Shown piece after piece: positions 1 through 8,967 of a stretch of 64,000 bases of DNA. Source of the DNA: Halorussus caseinilyticus (GTDB lineage Archaea > Halobacteriota > Halobacteria > Halobacteriales > Haladaptataceae); assembly GCF_029338395.1 (NCBI RefSeq), contig NZ_CP119809.1, positions 372,001-436,000 of the forward strand, read 5' to 3'. The position numbers and the translations under genes are program-made. Each line of letters begins with the position of its first letter. Position 1 is the first letter of the stretch. The notes below the pieces were generated by a model. That model was given only the letters and a program-made list of their open reading frames with translations. It did not search any database and was not told the DNA's origin.

Positions 1-1
1 G

Positions 2-883
2 GACCTCGTTCACGCCACCGTCAACGGCGTCGGCGAGCGCGCGGGCAACGTCGCGCTCGAAGAGGTCGCCATCGCGCTCAACCACTGGTACGGCGTCGAG
101 ACGGTCGAGACGACCGAACTCTACGACCTCGCCCGGACGGTGGCCGACGCGACCGACGTGGCGCTCGCGCCGAACAAAGCGGTGGTCGGCGAGAACGCCT
201 TCGCCCACGAGTCGGGCATCCACACCGACGGCACCCTGAAGGACGAGCGGATGTACGAACCCTACCCGCCCGAGAAGGTGGGCCGGGAGCGCCGCCTCGT
301 CCTCGGCAAGCACACCGGGCGGGCGGGCGCGAAGGCCGCGCTCGCCGAACACGGCGTGGACGTGACCGACGACGAACTGGCGGAGGTGGTCGCCAGAGTA
401 CAGGACCTCGCCGAGCGGAACAAGCGCGTGACCGACGCCGACCTGCTCGCAATCGCCGAGGACGTGCAGGGCCGCGAGCGCGACCGACGCATCGAACTCC
501 GGGAACTCACCGCCACCAGCGGCGGGGCCATTCCGACCGCGAGCGTCAGACTCGACGTGGACGGCGACGAACGGGTCGCCAGCGGCACCGGCGACGGCCC
601 GGTGGACGCCGCGGTCAGCGCGGTCCGCGAGGCGGTCTCGGACCCGAACGGGCCGGACGGCGTGGCCGACGCCCAACTCGACTCCTACCACGTGGACGCC
701 ATCACCGGCGGCACCGACGCCGTGGTGACGGTCGAAGTCGAGATGCGCCGCGACGACCGGTCGGTGACCGTCGCGTCCAGCGACGGCGACATCACCCGCG
801 CGAGCGTCACCGCGATGGTGGACGCGCTCGACCGCCTGCTGGCCGCCGAGAGCGACCCCGACCCCGCGACCGCGAACGACTGA
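2..883 (+). CDS. leuA: 2-isopropylmalate synthase / citramalate synthase family (LeuA), 3' part
   Basis: The reading frame is open from the first bases of the window, so the gene starts upstream. The visible part begins in the catalytic TIM barrel with the NGVGERAGN motif, continues with the metal-binding HESGIH motif, and ends in the LeuA C-terminal dimerisation/allosteric domain (roughly the last 110 residues). Family enzymes condense acetyl-CoA with 2-oxoisovalerate (leucine synthesis) or with pyruvate (citramalate route to isoleucine). The substrate-deciding residues are mostly upstream, so the choice between LeuA and CimA stays open. No ilvBN or leuCD genes follow. An AT-rich stretch lies directly downstream. 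Confidence 0.85.
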   Translation, partial: DLVHATVNGVGERAGNVALEEVAIALNHWYGVETVETTELYDLARTVADATDVALAPNKAVVGENAFAHESGIHTDGTLKDERMYEPYPPEKVGRERRLVLGKHTGRAGAKAALAEHGVDVTDDELAEVVARVQDLAERNKRVTDADLLAIAEDVQGRERDRRIELRELTATSGGAIPTASVRLDVDGDERVASGTGDGPVDAAVSAVREAVSDPNGPDGVADAQLDSYHVDAITGGTDAVVTVEVEMRRDDRSVTVASSDGDITRASVTAMVDALDRLLAAESDPDPATAND

Positions 884-984
884 GCCAAAAGCAATCTATC
901 GGTTTGAGAAAGAAATAATATCACTTCTTTCGGCATTGATTAGTTGTCTCGAACGCCGAGCGACGACGCCGAATCTCCGGTCGC

Positions 985-1205
985 GCCCGGCCGACCAGCC
1001 GCCAGCGAACGCTCGGCGCATCGACCGACAGCGAAAGCTCCGGCCCACCAACCGACAGGAGTGCGCTTGGCTGACCAACCGACAGGGTGGATAAAGGGGC
1101 CGCGCGCTCGGCGAACCCCGGCGACGGAAGGACCGCAGGGAGGAACGCAGTGACGACCGAGGACCGCACCGAGCCGCGGGAGCCGAGCGCGCGGGGGCTT
1201 TTTAA
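985..1205 (+). repeat. dispersed repeat family 1, copy A, with degenerate tandem repeats upstream
   Basis: About 100 bp of degenerate 26-28 bp repeats (motif CGCTCGGCNNACCAACCGAC) runs into GGATAAAGGGGCCGC at about 1089. An inverted-repeat arm CGCGCTCGGC follows, then a roughly 80-bp interior, the matching arm GCCGAGCGCG, and a tail GGGGGCTTT. From the GGATAAAGG box to the tail it is almost identical to the copy at 23.4 kb; copies at 8.5 kb and 34.4 kb share the ends but not the interior. Weak open frames inside it have no protein family look and are not called. Confidence 0.75.
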
Positions 1206-1366
1206 GCGTTCGTCGGGAGAGTTTCTGAGGTTGCGCGTCGAGTTCGTCGGGGTGTGGTCGCGCGTCGAGTTAGTCCGGGTGGTTTCTGTGGTCTCCGACG
1301 ATGGACGACGAGTGACTCACCCCATCGACCCTTCATCTCTTTGCCCGTCGCCGTCTTACTCCCCGT

Positions 1367-1876
1367 ATGACCGTCCTCGACAGCATCCGTAGCTCCCGCG
1401 GCGAGACCGGTATCGACTGGGCGGTTCTCGTCGGAAGCGTTCTCCTCTGTGAACTCGCGGGAATCGTCCCGTCGATTCTGACCGCCGACGAGGTGGCGAC
1501 GTGGTACCCGACGCTCGCCAAACCCGCGTTCACGCCGCCGAGTTGGGTGTTCGGGCCGGTCTGGACCACCCTCTATCTCCTGATGGGCGTGGCGCTGTAC
1601 CTCGTCTGGCAGAGCGACCGGGGGCGACTCCGGCGGGTCGCGCTGGGGGTCTTCGGCGTCCAGTTGGTCCTCAACGCCGCGTGGACGATGGTCTTCTTCG
1701 GCGCGCAGGCCATCCTCGGCGGGTTGGTCGTCATCCTCGCCCTGCTTGCCACCATTCTCGCAACGATGGCGGCGTTCGCCCGCATCGACCGACGCGCGGT
1801 CGCTCTGCTCGTTCCGTATCTGCTCTGGGTCGGGTTCGCAACCGCGCTCAACGCCGCGATTTGGCAACTCAACTGA
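1367..1876 (+). CDS. TspO/MBR family membrane protein
   Basis: This 169-residue protein has five hydrophobic segments, the usual size and topology for the TspO/MBR (tryptophan-rich sensory protein) family. The family signature is clear in WYPTLAKPAFTPPSW followed by FGPVWTTLYLLMGVALYLVW. Family members bind porphyrins and other hydrophobic ligands and are linked to stress and redox signalling; the ligand here is unknown. The ATG at 1367 fits the family N-terminus. The gene stands alone and is followed by a strong hairpin at 1878-1911. Confidence 0.92.
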   Translation: MTVLDSIRSSRGETGIDWAVLVGSVLLCELAGIVPSILTADEVATWYPTLAKPAFTPPSWVFGPVWTTLYLLMGVALYLVWQSDRGRLRRVALGVFGVQLVLNAAWTMVFFGAQAILGGLVVILALLATILATMAAFARIDRRAVALLVPYLLWVGFATALNAAIWQLN

Positions 1877-1877
1877 G

Positions 1878-1911
1878 GTCCGGTCGCGCCGAGTCCTCGG
1901 CGCGACCGGAC
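1878..1911 (+). terminator. perfect hairpin after the TspO gene
   Basis: A 16-bp perfect inverted repeat (left arm starts GTCCGGTCGC) with almost no loop starts two bases after the TspO stop codon. Position and symmetry suggest transcription termination or 3'-end protection; no long T-run follows, so termination is inferred. Confidence 0.55.
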
Positions 1912-2037
1912 GCCCGAAAGTATTCGGCCGTTACCGGACCGTCGTCCCGGACAACGACCGCCTGAAGTCGGGTTCGACGGTCGTTAACCCCGCTTTGCGG
2001 GCCTATAACAAAGGACGGAAGCGGCGTCGTCGGTGAC

Positions 2038-2439
2038 GTGTCGAACAGTTCGGTTCCGGGTTCCTACGCGGTCGATGGAGGTCGGTTCGGTGTCGGGGCG
2101 AACCGCTACGCGCTGTTCGTGGTGGTGTTCGTCGGTAAAGCCCTCGACGCGATTAGCACCGTGACCGTCCTCTCGCTCCGCGAGAACGTCTACGAGTCGA
2201 TGTGGCTCACTCGAACGCTGATGGCGGAGTTCGGGATGGTGACGGGCGTCCTCATCACCGTCGTCCTCGCCGTCGGCGGGGTCGTCTTGCTGGCCGAGAG
2301 CGGCGAACTCGTCGCCCGACTCGCGCCGGACGCGTGGGCACCCGACGACTACCCCGCCGCGTTCCGGGTCGTCACCTACTGCTCGGCGGGTCTCTGGTAC
2401 GCGTTCCTCGGCGTCCACAACTTCATGTTCTTGTTCTGA
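2038..2439 (+). CDS. hypothetical three-helix membrane protein
   Basis: This 133-residue protein has three clear hydrophobic segments (about residues 23-42, 68-88 and 108-133) and ends in FMFLF. I do not recognise the family. The GTG start at 2038 is supported by a TATA-like CCTATAAC about 30 bp upstream, which fits a leaderless transcript; no ATG near the N-terminus would keep the first helix. It is flanked by the TspO gene and an HTH regulator on the same strand but separated from both by intergenic gaps. Confidence 0.7.
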   Translation: MSNSSVPGSYAVDGGRFGVGANRYALFVVVFVGKALDAISTVTVLSLRENVYESMWLTRTLMAEFGMVTGVLITVVLAVGGVVLLAESGELVARLAPDAWAPDDYPAAFRVVTYCSAGLWYAFLGVHNFMFLF

Positions 2440-2526
2440 TAGCCTGCACCGACGCACCTGCGGGTCGGGAGCGACTCGGGTCCCGGCGGCGAAACCTCCT
2501 TACTTCGCCGACGAGTTACTACGACA

Positions 2527-3186
2527 ATGGGTTTCATCGCCGAGTACACGCTGTCGAATCCGATTCTACAGGAGACGCGGCGACGAGTCCCCGAAGTCGA
2601 ATTCGAAGTCGAGGACGAACAACCGGTTCCCGGCGACCGCTCACGACTCATCTTCTGGGTGAGGGGGAGCGAAGACTCCCTCGAACGAGTCTTCCGGGAA
2701 CTCCCGAACGACCCGTCGCTCACCGACTTCGAGATTCTCTCGGACGTGCCCGAACGCTGTCTCCTGCGCGTCTCCCTCTCGTCTGAGGGCGAACGCGGTC
2801 TGACCTACATCGACGCTATCGAGTTCGGAATCACGCTCCTCAGTATCGAACTGTACAGCGAAGGCGTCGAGTACCGCGCCCAGTTTCCCAACCGCGAGGC
2901 GCTGGCGAACTACCGCAAGCGGTGTCAGGACCGAGGACTGTCGTTCACACTCCGTCGACTCTACCGAGGTGAGGACGACGAGGTGGCGGCCTACGGTGTG
3001 ACTCCCCGCCAGCGGGAAGTGCTACTTCGCGCGTTGGAACGTGGCTACTACGAAGTTCCCCGCGGGACATCCACGGCAGAACTGGCCGATGAGTTCGGGA
3101 TTTCGAGTCAAGCCCTCTCCGCGCTCCTCCGGCGCGGACAGGAGGCGCTCCTGCGGAGTACCATCGCCGACGAGACCGATACTTAA
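2527..3186 (+). CDS. bacterio-opsin-activator type HTH transcriptional regulator
   Basis: The protein has 219 residues. The C-terminal part (about 158-210, from VTPRQREVLLRALERGYYEVP through ADEFGISSQALSALLRRG) is the HTH_10 DNA-binding domain found in the haloarchaeal Bat (bacterio-opsin activator) family. The N-terminal 150 residues form the divergent input domain seen in short Bat-like proteins, without recognisable PAS or GAF motifs, so the signal is unknown. A similar protein lies at 7572-8219 on the other strand. The DNA target cannot be predicted from the sequence. Confidence 0.88.
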   Translation: MGFIAEYTLSNPILQETRRRVPEVEFEVEDEQPVPGDRSRLIFWVRGSEDSLERVFRELPNDPSLTDFEILSDVPERCLLRVSLSSEGERGLTYIDAIEFGITLLSIELYSEGVEYRAQFPNREALANYRKRCQDRGLSFTLRRLYRGEDDEVAAYGVTPRQREVLLRALERGYYEVPRGTSTAELADEFGISSQALSALLRRGQEALLRSTIADETDT

Positions 3187-3246
3187 AACGTTGAGTGGCG
3201 AACCCGGAAGGACTCCCATCGAGACCACCTTCGTTCTCACATATCG

Positions 3247-3567
3247 ATGGCAGCGAAGTCCAAACACGCCGACGAGACCGGACAGGAGATAGTCAGTTAC
3301 ACCGCCGCCGAAGACGAACTCCCGAGCGAGGCGGTAATCGCGGCGTTGCGAACGGCTACCGGACGTGCGGCGTCTCCGGGGCAGGTCGGCGACGAGCAGG
3401 GAAAACTCCTCGACCCGATTTTCCGGAGCGTCGACCTCGACGCGCTCGACGCCCTCTTTCGGTCGGTGTACGGCGAACCCGAGACAGCGAACACGGTGAC
3501 GTTCACCTACTCGGAGTACGAAGTCACCGTGACTGCCGCGGGGGAAGTCGTCGTCAGGCGTCGATAG
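3247..3567 (+). CDS. HalOD1 output domain protein
   Basis: This is a 106-residue single-domain protein. The stretch from about LLDPIFRSVDLDALDALF to the VTVTAAGEVVVRRR end matches the haloarchaeal HalOD1 output domain, which is often fused to response regulators or found alone. Its biochemical role is not established. It lies 60 bp after the HTH regulator on the same strand, which suggests, without proving, a functional link. Confidence 0.85.
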   Translation: MAAKSKHADETGQEIVSYTAAEDELPSEAVIAALRTATGRAASPGQVGDEQGKLLDPIFRSVDLDALDALFRSVYGEPETANTVTFTYSEYEVTVTAAGEVVVRRR

Positions 3568-3610
3568 CGCAACGGAGGCACGGCTACGAAGTGTTGTAAG
3601 TTGGAAAAGC

Positions 3611-3695
3611 GCCGAGGAGGCGATTTGAACGCCTGTGTCCGTGAAGGACAGTTGCTCTCGAAGCAACCGCCTTGGCCAGGCTAGGCTACCTCGGC
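3611..3695 (-). tRNA. tRNA-Ser (anticodon CGA)
   Basis: Read on the minus strand, the 85-nt sequence begins GCCGAGGTAG and ends CTCCTCGGC, giving a 7-bp acceptor stem. The anticodon arm GTTGC-TTCGAGA-GCAAC presents CGA, a serine anticodon reading UCG. An extended variable arm (TCC...GGA type) before the GGCGTTCAAATCGCC T-arm is the class II feature of tRNA-Ser. No intron is seen, and CCA is not encoded. Confidence 0.95.
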
Positions 3696-3797
3696 TCACC
3701 CCAATGTTCTGCCCTCTCCGTATTAGGGATTTCGATTCCCGTCGCACAGTTCAGGGGACCGTCACCTTCAAGCGGGTCCCCCGCCACGGGGTAGGGT

Positions 3798-4748
3798 ATG
3801 GACGTAACCGAGGCGAACGAGCAGAGTGACGCCGTTCTCGATGCCGTCGGGAACTCGGTCATCGCCGACCGGGAGTTTCTCGAAACCGTGCTGTTGGGCG
3901 TGATGGCCAGCGGGCACGTCCTCCTCGAAGACGTGCCGGGAACCGGCAAGACCCTGACCGCGCGGGGGTTCGCGTCGGCGCTCGGCCTGTCGTTCTCCCG
4001 AGTCCAGTTCACGCCGGACCTCCTCCCCGCGGACGTGACCGGCACCCACGTCTTCAACGAGCAGAGCCGCGAGTTCGACTTCAACGAGGGTCCCATCTTC
4101 GCCAACGTGGTGCTGGCCGACGAAATCAACCGCGCGCCGCCCAAGACACAGGCCGCCCTCCTCGAAGCCATGGAGGAGGGTCAGGTCACGGTTGACGGCG
4201 ACACCCACGAACTCCCCAAGCCCTTCTTCGTCATCGCCACCCAGAACCCCGTCGAACAGGAGGGGACCTTCCTCCTGCCCGAGGCGCAGGTGGACCGCTT
4301 CGCCGTCAAGTCCTCCATCGGCTATCCGGAACTCGACGGCGAGTACGAACTGCTCCGCAGGCGGGCGGGTCGCTCGACTCAGAGTCCGTCCGTCGAGACG
4401 GTGCTGGACGAACGCCTCGTGACCGAACTCCGCGAGGTGCCCGAGTCGGTCCGGGTGGACGACGACCTGCTCGAGTACATGGCGAACGTGGCCCGCGAGA
4501 CCCGCGAGGACCGCCGCGTCGATGTCGGCGTCTCCCCGCGGGGGACTCAACGTCTCTTCGAGGCAACCCGCGCCTACGCCGCCATGCAGGGCCGGGAGTT
4601 CGTCACTCCCGACGACGTGAAGCGCGTTGCCCACCCGGTTCTCGCTCACCGCGTCGTCCTCACGCCCGACGCGCAGGTCAACAACGTCTCGAAGTCCGCC
4701 GTCGTGGACCGGGTGCTGGATAACGTGCCCGTGCCGACCGTGGAGTAG
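3798..4748 (+). CDS. MoxR family AAA+ ATPase
   Basis: The protein has 316 residues. Walker A is EDVPGTGKT (residues 44-52), Walker B is VVLADEINRAPPKTQ, and sensor 1 is FVIATQNPVEQEGTF, all typical of MoxR. The lid domain at the C-terminus carries VGVSPRGTQRL. MoxR ATPases act as chaperones that insert metals or assemble complexes, usually with a DUF58 and a VWA-domain partner encoded next door. Neither partner is adjacent here; only a 47-residue acidic protein follows. The start at 3798 lies 103 bp from the divergent tRNA-Ser. Confidence 0.95.
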   Translation: MDVTEANEQSDAVLDAVGNSVIADREFLETVLLGVMASGHVLLEDVPGTGKTLTARGFASALGLSFSRVQFTPDLLPADVTGTHVFNEQSREFDFNEGPIFANVVLADEINRAPPKTQAALLEAMEEGQVTVDGDTHELPKPFFVIATQNPVEQEGTFLLPEAQVDRFAVKSSIGYPELDGEYELLRRRAGRSTQSPSVETVLDERLVTELREVPESVRVDDDLLEYMANVARETREDRRVDVGVSPRGTQRLFEATRAYAAMQGREFVTPDDVKRVAHPVLAHRVVLTPDAQVNNVSKSAVVDRVLDNVPVPTVE

Positions 4749-4842
4749 CGCCGCGTTCCCGACGTTTCCGTCGCTTGCGTTTGGATTTCACTTTCGCTCC
4801 GGTTTGCACGGATTTATATCAGTTCTCCGAGCAACGAGGAGC

Positions 4843-4986
4843 ATGGACGACGACGAACCGGGGGACGGTTCGGAGACCGAAGAGACCGACGACGAGACCG
4901 AACTCGCGGACCTCGACCCCAACGCCGAGGAGCAGGCCCGCCGGGTCGAACGCCAGTTGCGGCGTCTCCACCGCGAGACCCGGTGA
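4843..4986 (+). CDS. small acidic hypothetical protein (47 aa)
   Basis: This is a 47-residue protein with a very acidic first half (MDDDEPGDGSETEE) and a basic, helical C-terminus (EQARRVERQLRRLHRETR). The start at 4843 is supported by a TATA-like box GATTTATATC at 4811-4820, about 25-30 bp upstream, giving a leaderless transcript. It ends just before a strong hairpin shared with the convergent lipid kinase gene. The function is unknown. Confidence 0.65.
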   Translation: MDDDEPGDGSETEETDDETELADLDPNAEEQARRVERQLRRLHRETR

Positions 4987-4994
4987 CTCCGCGA

Positions 4995-5037
4995 GCGTCG
5001 GGGGCGAGAGCGTCCGGACGCTCTCGCCCCCCGACGC
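4995..5037. terminator. bidirectional hairpin between convergent genes
   Basis: A long near-perfect inverted repeat (arms GCGTCGGGGG-CGAGAGCG and its complement with one extra C) lies between the stop codons of the 47-residue protein (+) and the lipid kinase (-). The placement between convergent genes suggests termination from both sides. Confidence 0.6.
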
Positions 5038-5048
5038 CCTCGCCCGAT

Positions 5049-5996
5049 TCAGGGGTCCGGGTCGTAGTCGTCGCCGACTCTGACTCGGAGCGCGCCCGGC
5101 CGGGCGGCGAGGGTCACGCGCTCGAACTCCCGAATCTCGCCGTCGAGGCTGAAGGCGACCGGTTGCCCGACCGGACTCTCGAAGTCGAGTCGCCGGGCGT
5201 GGAGTTCCGTGACGTGTTCGGTCTCCCACTGGAAGGCGCGCTGTTCGACGTACTCCACGAGAGCGTCTCGGGCCGGGAGTCGCTCGACGACGGTGACTTC
5301 CAGCAGGCCGTCCTCGGCGTCGGCCTGCCCGCCCTCCGCGGCGAACTGCCGGACGTTCCCGACCAGAATCGCCGCCGCCTCGCCTGACCACTCGTAGTCG
5401 GCCCCGTCGTCGCTTACCGCGTCGATTTCGACCCGGAGACCGTCGAACGAGAGCGCCTCTTCGACGCCTGCGACGACGAACGCCACCGGGCCGAGACTGT
5501 TCTTTCGCTCGTGGGTCGCCGCGGCGCTCGCGTCGGCGGGCAGACCGGCGATGGCCGAGAGGACGAACGGTTCGTCGCCCGCCACCCCGAGGTCGAGTCG
5601 CCGGGACTCCCCCCGGTCGGCCACCGCGAACCCGGTTTCGAGCGACCGGACACCGAGGTCCTCGGCGAAGACGTTCTCGGTGCCCGCGGGGACGACGCTC
5701 AGCGTCACCGCGTCGAGGGCGTCGGCCCGGACCAGTCCCACCACCGCCTCGTGGAGGGTCCCGTCGCCGCCGCAGACCGCGAGCAGGTCCACGCCGTCGT
5801 CGGCGGCCTGCTCCGCGAGGTCGGCACCGTGGCCCGCGCGCTCGGTCTCCACGACCGGGAATCCGTACTCGTCGGCGAGTCGCCGGGTACGTTCGACGTG
5901 CGTGCCGCCGCCGCTCGTCGGGTTCAAAATCAGTCGGCGCAGTTCCGGGTCGTCGGCGTCCGTCGCGGCGTCGTCGGCCCTCTTTCGGCCGTCCAT
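5049..5996 (-). CDS. diacylglycerol/lipid kinase family protein (YegS-like)
   Basis: The protein has 315 residues. The diacylglycerol-kinase catalytic fold is marked by LILNPTSGGG near residue 23, the nucleotide motif CGGDGTLHEAV (GGDGT at 76-80), and VPAGTENVFAEDLGV. The all-beta C-terminal domain includes a conserved SLDGE-type loop. Family members phosphorylate diacylglycerol, sphingosine or related lipids using ATP at the membrane; in haloarchaea the substrate is probably an archaeol-type lipid, which is inference. It is a stand-alone gene, convergent with the small acidic protein gene. Confidence 0.9.
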   Translation of the reverse strand: MDGRKRADDAATDADDPELRRLILNPTSGGGTHVERTRRLADEYGFPVVETERAGHGADLAEQAADDGVDLLAVCGGDGTLHEAVVGLVRADALDAVTLSVVPAGTENVFAEDLGVRSLETGFAVADRGESRRLDLGVAGDEPFVLSAIAGLPADASAAATHERKNSLGPVAFVVAGVEEALSFDGLRVEIDAVSDDGADYEWSGEAAAILVGNVRQFAAEGGQADAEDGLLEVTVVERLPARDALVEYVEQRAFQWETEHVTELHARRLDFESPVGQPVAFSLDGEIREFERVTLAARPGALRVRVGDDYDPDP

Positions 5997-6176
5997 GTCC
6001 GCGTCTACGGGACCGGCGCGTAAATGCTCGGAGGCCGGAGATTCCCGCCAGACGACCGGTCGGGTCGCCGATACGTCGGCGACTCGTCGCCTCGTCGCCG
6101 CCGCGTTTCGGGGTGTCAGCCCACCCTCGATACGAGTTTATCCGCCCCTGAGTCGTACTCCTCTTCGGTGGGGGAG

Positions 6177-7568
6177 ATGACAGTACACGCACTTTCCGAA
6201 GAGGGAGTCTCGGCGCTCGCGGCCGACTTCGCGGGCGAACTGGTCGCGCCCGGCGACGACGAGTACGAACAGGCCCGGCGAGTCTGGAACGGCATGATAA
6301 ACGCGCGACCGGCGCTGGTCGCCTACTGCACCGGGGCCGCGGACGTGCGCGCGGCCGTCGCGTTCGCCCGCGAGCGAGGCGTTCCCGTCACGGTCCGGGG
6401 CGGCGGCCACGGCGTGGCCGGAAACGCGGTCGTAGACGGGGGTCTGGTCGTGGACCTCTCGGCGATGGACGACGTTCGGGTGGACCCAGACGAACGCCGT
6501 GTCAGGGTCGGCGGCGGCGCACAGTGGGCCGACGTGGACCGGGAGACCCAGCAGTTCGGTCTCGCGGTCCCCGGCGGCGTGGTCTCGGACACCGGAGTCG
6601 CCGGACTCACGTTGGGCGGCGGTCTCGGCCACTTGCGGCGGGCGTACGGCGCGTCCTGTGACAGTCTCCGGTCGGCCGACGTGGTGACCGCCGACGGGGA
6701 CCTCGTGGTCGCCAGCGCCGAGCGAAACGCCGACCTGTTCTGGGCGCTCCGGGGCGGCGGCGGCAACTTCGGCGTCGTCACCTCCTTCGAGTTCGACTGC
6801 CACCCGGTGGGTCCGGAAGTCGAGACTGCGTTCGTCTGGTACCGCGGCGACGAGGCCCGCGAGGTGTTCGCCGCGTTCCGGGAGTACGCCGCCGACGCGC
6901 CGCGGGAGGTCAGCGCGCTCCCGTTCTACGCGTGGGTGCCCGACGAGGCGGACTTTCCGGAGTCGTCGTGGGGCGACCCTACGGTCGTGGTTCTCGGGTG
7001 CTACGCCGGGGACCCCGAGGAGGGCGAGGACGCGCTTCGGCCCGTCCGGGAGTTGGCCGACCCGCTGGCGGATTTCAGCGGGCGGATGGCCTACGCGGAA
7101 CTCCAGACGATGCTCGACGCCGACTACCCTCACGGCCGGTACTACTACTGGAAGTCAGTCTACCTCGACGAACTCACCGACGACGTGCTGGACCGCGTTC
7201 TCGGCCACGCCGAGACCTGCCCCTCGAAACTCACGACCATCGACTTCTGGCAGTTGGGCGGCGCGATAGCCGAAGTCGGCGAGGACGAGACGGCGTTTCC
7301 GAACCGAGACGCCGCCTACCTCCTCAACTACGAGGCCAACTGGGACGACCCGCGCGAGACCGAGACCAACGTCCGGTGGGCGCGCGAGTGCGTCGAGGAC
7401 GTGCGGGAACTCGACGCCGTGCGAGGACAGTACGTCAACTTCCCCGGCATGGGCGAGGACGCCGCCGAAGTCGCCTACGGCGAGAGCTACGGCCGACTCG
7501 CCGACGTGAAAGAGACCTACGACCCCGAGAACGTCTTCCGGGGCCATCAGAACGTCGGTCCTCGCTGA
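6177..7568 (+). CDS. FAD-linked oxidase, BBE-like
   Basis: The protein has 463 residues. The N-terminal FAD-binding domain (PCMH/VAO type) shows TVRGGGHGVAGNAVVDGGLV, in which the histidine is the usual site of covalent flavin attachment, and VAGLTLGGGLGHL. The C-terminal berberine-bridge-like domain ends YDPENVFRGHQNVGPR. Family enzymes oxidise sugars, alkaloids or other alcohols and amines with O2; the substrate is unknown. The ATG at 6177 with GGGGGAG just upstream is preferred over an earlier in-frame start at 6024 because the upstream residues have no family match. It is convergent with the next regulator. Confidence 0.9.
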   Translation: MTVHALSEEGVSALAADFAGELVAPGDDEYEQARRVWNGMINARPALVAYCTGAADVRAAVAFARERGVPVTVRGGGHGVAGNAVVDGGLVVDLSAMDDVRVDPDERRVRVGGGAQWADVDRETQQFGLAVPGGVVSDTGVAGLTLGGGLGHLRRAYGASCDSLRSADVVTADGDLVVASAERNADLFWALRGGGGNFGVVTSFEFDCHPVGPEVETAFVWYRGDEAREVFAAFREYAADAPREVSALPFYAWVPDEADFPESSWGDPTVVVLGCYAGDPEEGEDALRPVRELADPLADFSGRMAYAELQTMLDADYPHGRYYYWKSVYLDELTDDVLDRVLGHAETCPSKLTTIDFWQLGGAIAEVGEDETAFPNRDAAYLLNYEANWDDPRETETNVRWARECVEDVRELDAVRGQYVNFPGMGEDAAEVAYGESYGRLADVKETYDPENVFRGHQNVGPR

Positions 7569-7571
7569 CGC

Positions 7572-8219
7572 TCACTCGTCGTGAATCAGGGTGTTCTCCA
7601 CGAGGTTGGCGTAGCCACGGTGGAGACGGGCCGACGCCGCGTTCTTCGAGATACCGAGTTCGTCGGCCAACTCCCCGAGCGACACCTCGCCGGGCACCTC
7701 GAAGTAGCCCTCCCGGTAGGCGGTCACGAGCGCTTCTCGCTGTTCGTCGGTGACCTCGAACTTGCCGAACGCCTCGGGGTGGGCCGACTGGTGGAACCAC
7801 CGGAGGTCGAACGACAGGTCGTGGGCCGCGGCGTAGTCCTGAAACTCCGAGACGGTCTCGTCGTCGGGGAAGAGCAACTCGACCGACCAGTCGGTCCCCT
7901 CGCCGGTGGCCTGAAGAATCGTCGCGTCGGCCTCGGAGACGGCGTAGACGATGCCCTCGGTGTTGCGCTTCCACGCGACCTGATACAGTCGCTGGTCGTC
8001 GTGGTCTTCGATGGTGACGGTCTCTTCGACCGTCGGGTCGTCCGAGAGTGCGTTCTCGAACCGCTCGAAGTCGCCGCCCGCGGCCCAGAAGTACGGCGTC
8101 ACGTTCTCGTCCTCGACGGCGACCCGTTCGATTTCGATGCGCATCTCGGGGGTGCTTTCGAGCGTCCACCCCAGTAAGAAGTCCTCCCCCGGAACGGTGA
8201 ACCCAGTCAAGACGCTCAT
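7572..8219 (-). CDS. bacterio-opsin-activator type HTH transcriptional regulator
   Basis: The protein has 215 residues with a C-terminal HTH_10 domain (about 155-205: VTDEQREALVTAYREGYFEVP ... ADELGISKNAASARLHRG). The N-terminal domain is divergent, with the WTLES/IEIERV pattern seen in small Bat-like regulators. The start at 8219 (MSVLTGF) is preferred to the in-frame ATG 27 bp upstream because homologues usually begin this way. It is convergent with the FAD oxidase, with only 3 bp between stops. Its targets are unknown. Confidence 0.87.
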   Translation of the reverse strand: MSVLTGFTVPGEDFLLGWTLESTPEMRIEIERVAVEDENVTPYFWAAGGDFERFENALSDDPTVEETVTIEDHDDQRLYQVAWKRNTEGIVYAVSEADATILQATGEGTDWSVELLFPDDETVSEFQDYAAAHDLSFDLRWFHQSAHPEAFGKFEVTDEQREALVTAYREGYFEVPGEVSLGELADELGISKNAASARLHRGYANLVENTLIHDE

Positions 8220-8384
8220 CGGTACGTTCTCCGTCGCGGAACGCATTAATTTCTCGCTTTCGCCGAACGGCGATTCGACTGTCGAGGAACGTCGAAAGAA
8301 CGCCGCAAGGTACCCCTACCCGCGGTGTTTCATCGCAGTTCGGGGTCTCTGATAGGTCTTGTGGTGTCCGCTGAGTTCGATAGA

Positions 8385-8745
8385 CGGCGGGCCGATAGCG
8401 AACGCTCGGCAGACCGAACCACGAGGATGCACTCGGTGGGACGGACCACGAGGATGCGCCCGGCCGACCAATCGACAGGGGCGGATAAAGGGGCCGCCCG
8501 CTCGCGTTTACCGTGGTCGTCTCCGCGGGTCACTATTCGAGCGAGCGGAGCGAGCGAGAATATCCCGCGGAGTCACCGAAAATCGGAGGTTTTCGAGATG
8601 ACGAGCGCGTCGCGCTCGAACCACGACCGCCGGAAGACAAACCGCATCTTCCGAGGTCACACTCGCTTTGCTCACGGTTGCACCGTTCGCAGTCGCGGCG
8701 CTCCGCGCCGCGCACCGCTCGCGTGACCGCGGGCGGGGGCTTTCG
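8385..8745 (+). repeat. dispersed repeat family 1, copy B
   Basis: Three degenerate units of about 27 bp (for example GCACTCGGTGGGACGGACCA) lead into GGGCGGATAAAGGGGCCGCC at about 8479-8498. After a variable interior of about 230 bp, the tail GCGGGCGGGGGCTTTCGAGG closes the element. The interior holds small palindromes such as CGAGCGAGCGGAGCGAGCGAG-type runs and CGGCGCTCCGCGCCG. It shares only its ends with copies A and C. Confidence 0.7.
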
Positions 8746-8967
8746 AGGCGTTCGTCGTTGTAGTTGTGGCAGTTGCAGTACGAAGCTGGACATGCGTCAC
8801 GACGACTTCCCCGACGACTGTGCCGGTCGGGCCGACCGGAGCGGAACGTCGGCCGAAGCAATCTCTACAATTGTTAGACAACCACAAATCCACGTTAGAG
8901 CAATAATATTGATGCTGTAGTACCGGCGAGGCTTCGAGAAATGGGAGACCGAACGGCGAGAACGAAG
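8746..8967. other. intergenic stretch with AT-rich core
   Basis: No gene is visible between copy B and the DUF3194 gene. The segment around 8860-8920 is AT-rich (CAATAATATTGATG type) against a GC-rich background. It is downstream of the minus-strand ribosomal/prefoldin block, so it may hold that block's termination signals. Nothing else is recognised. Confidence 0.4.

Noticed and set aside
1087..1392. Open frames inside family 1 copy A, and the same in copy C near 23.3 kb
   Set aside because: The peptides are identical because the DNA is repeated, not because a protein is conserved; composition is not protein-like and no start signal precedes them.
4819..6192. A 457-codon open frame on the minus strand over the lipid kinase and the small acidic gene
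   Set aside because: It is a shadow of the lipid kinase in another frame: extremely Arg/Gly/Pro rich, no motif, typical of antisense frames in GC-rich DNA.
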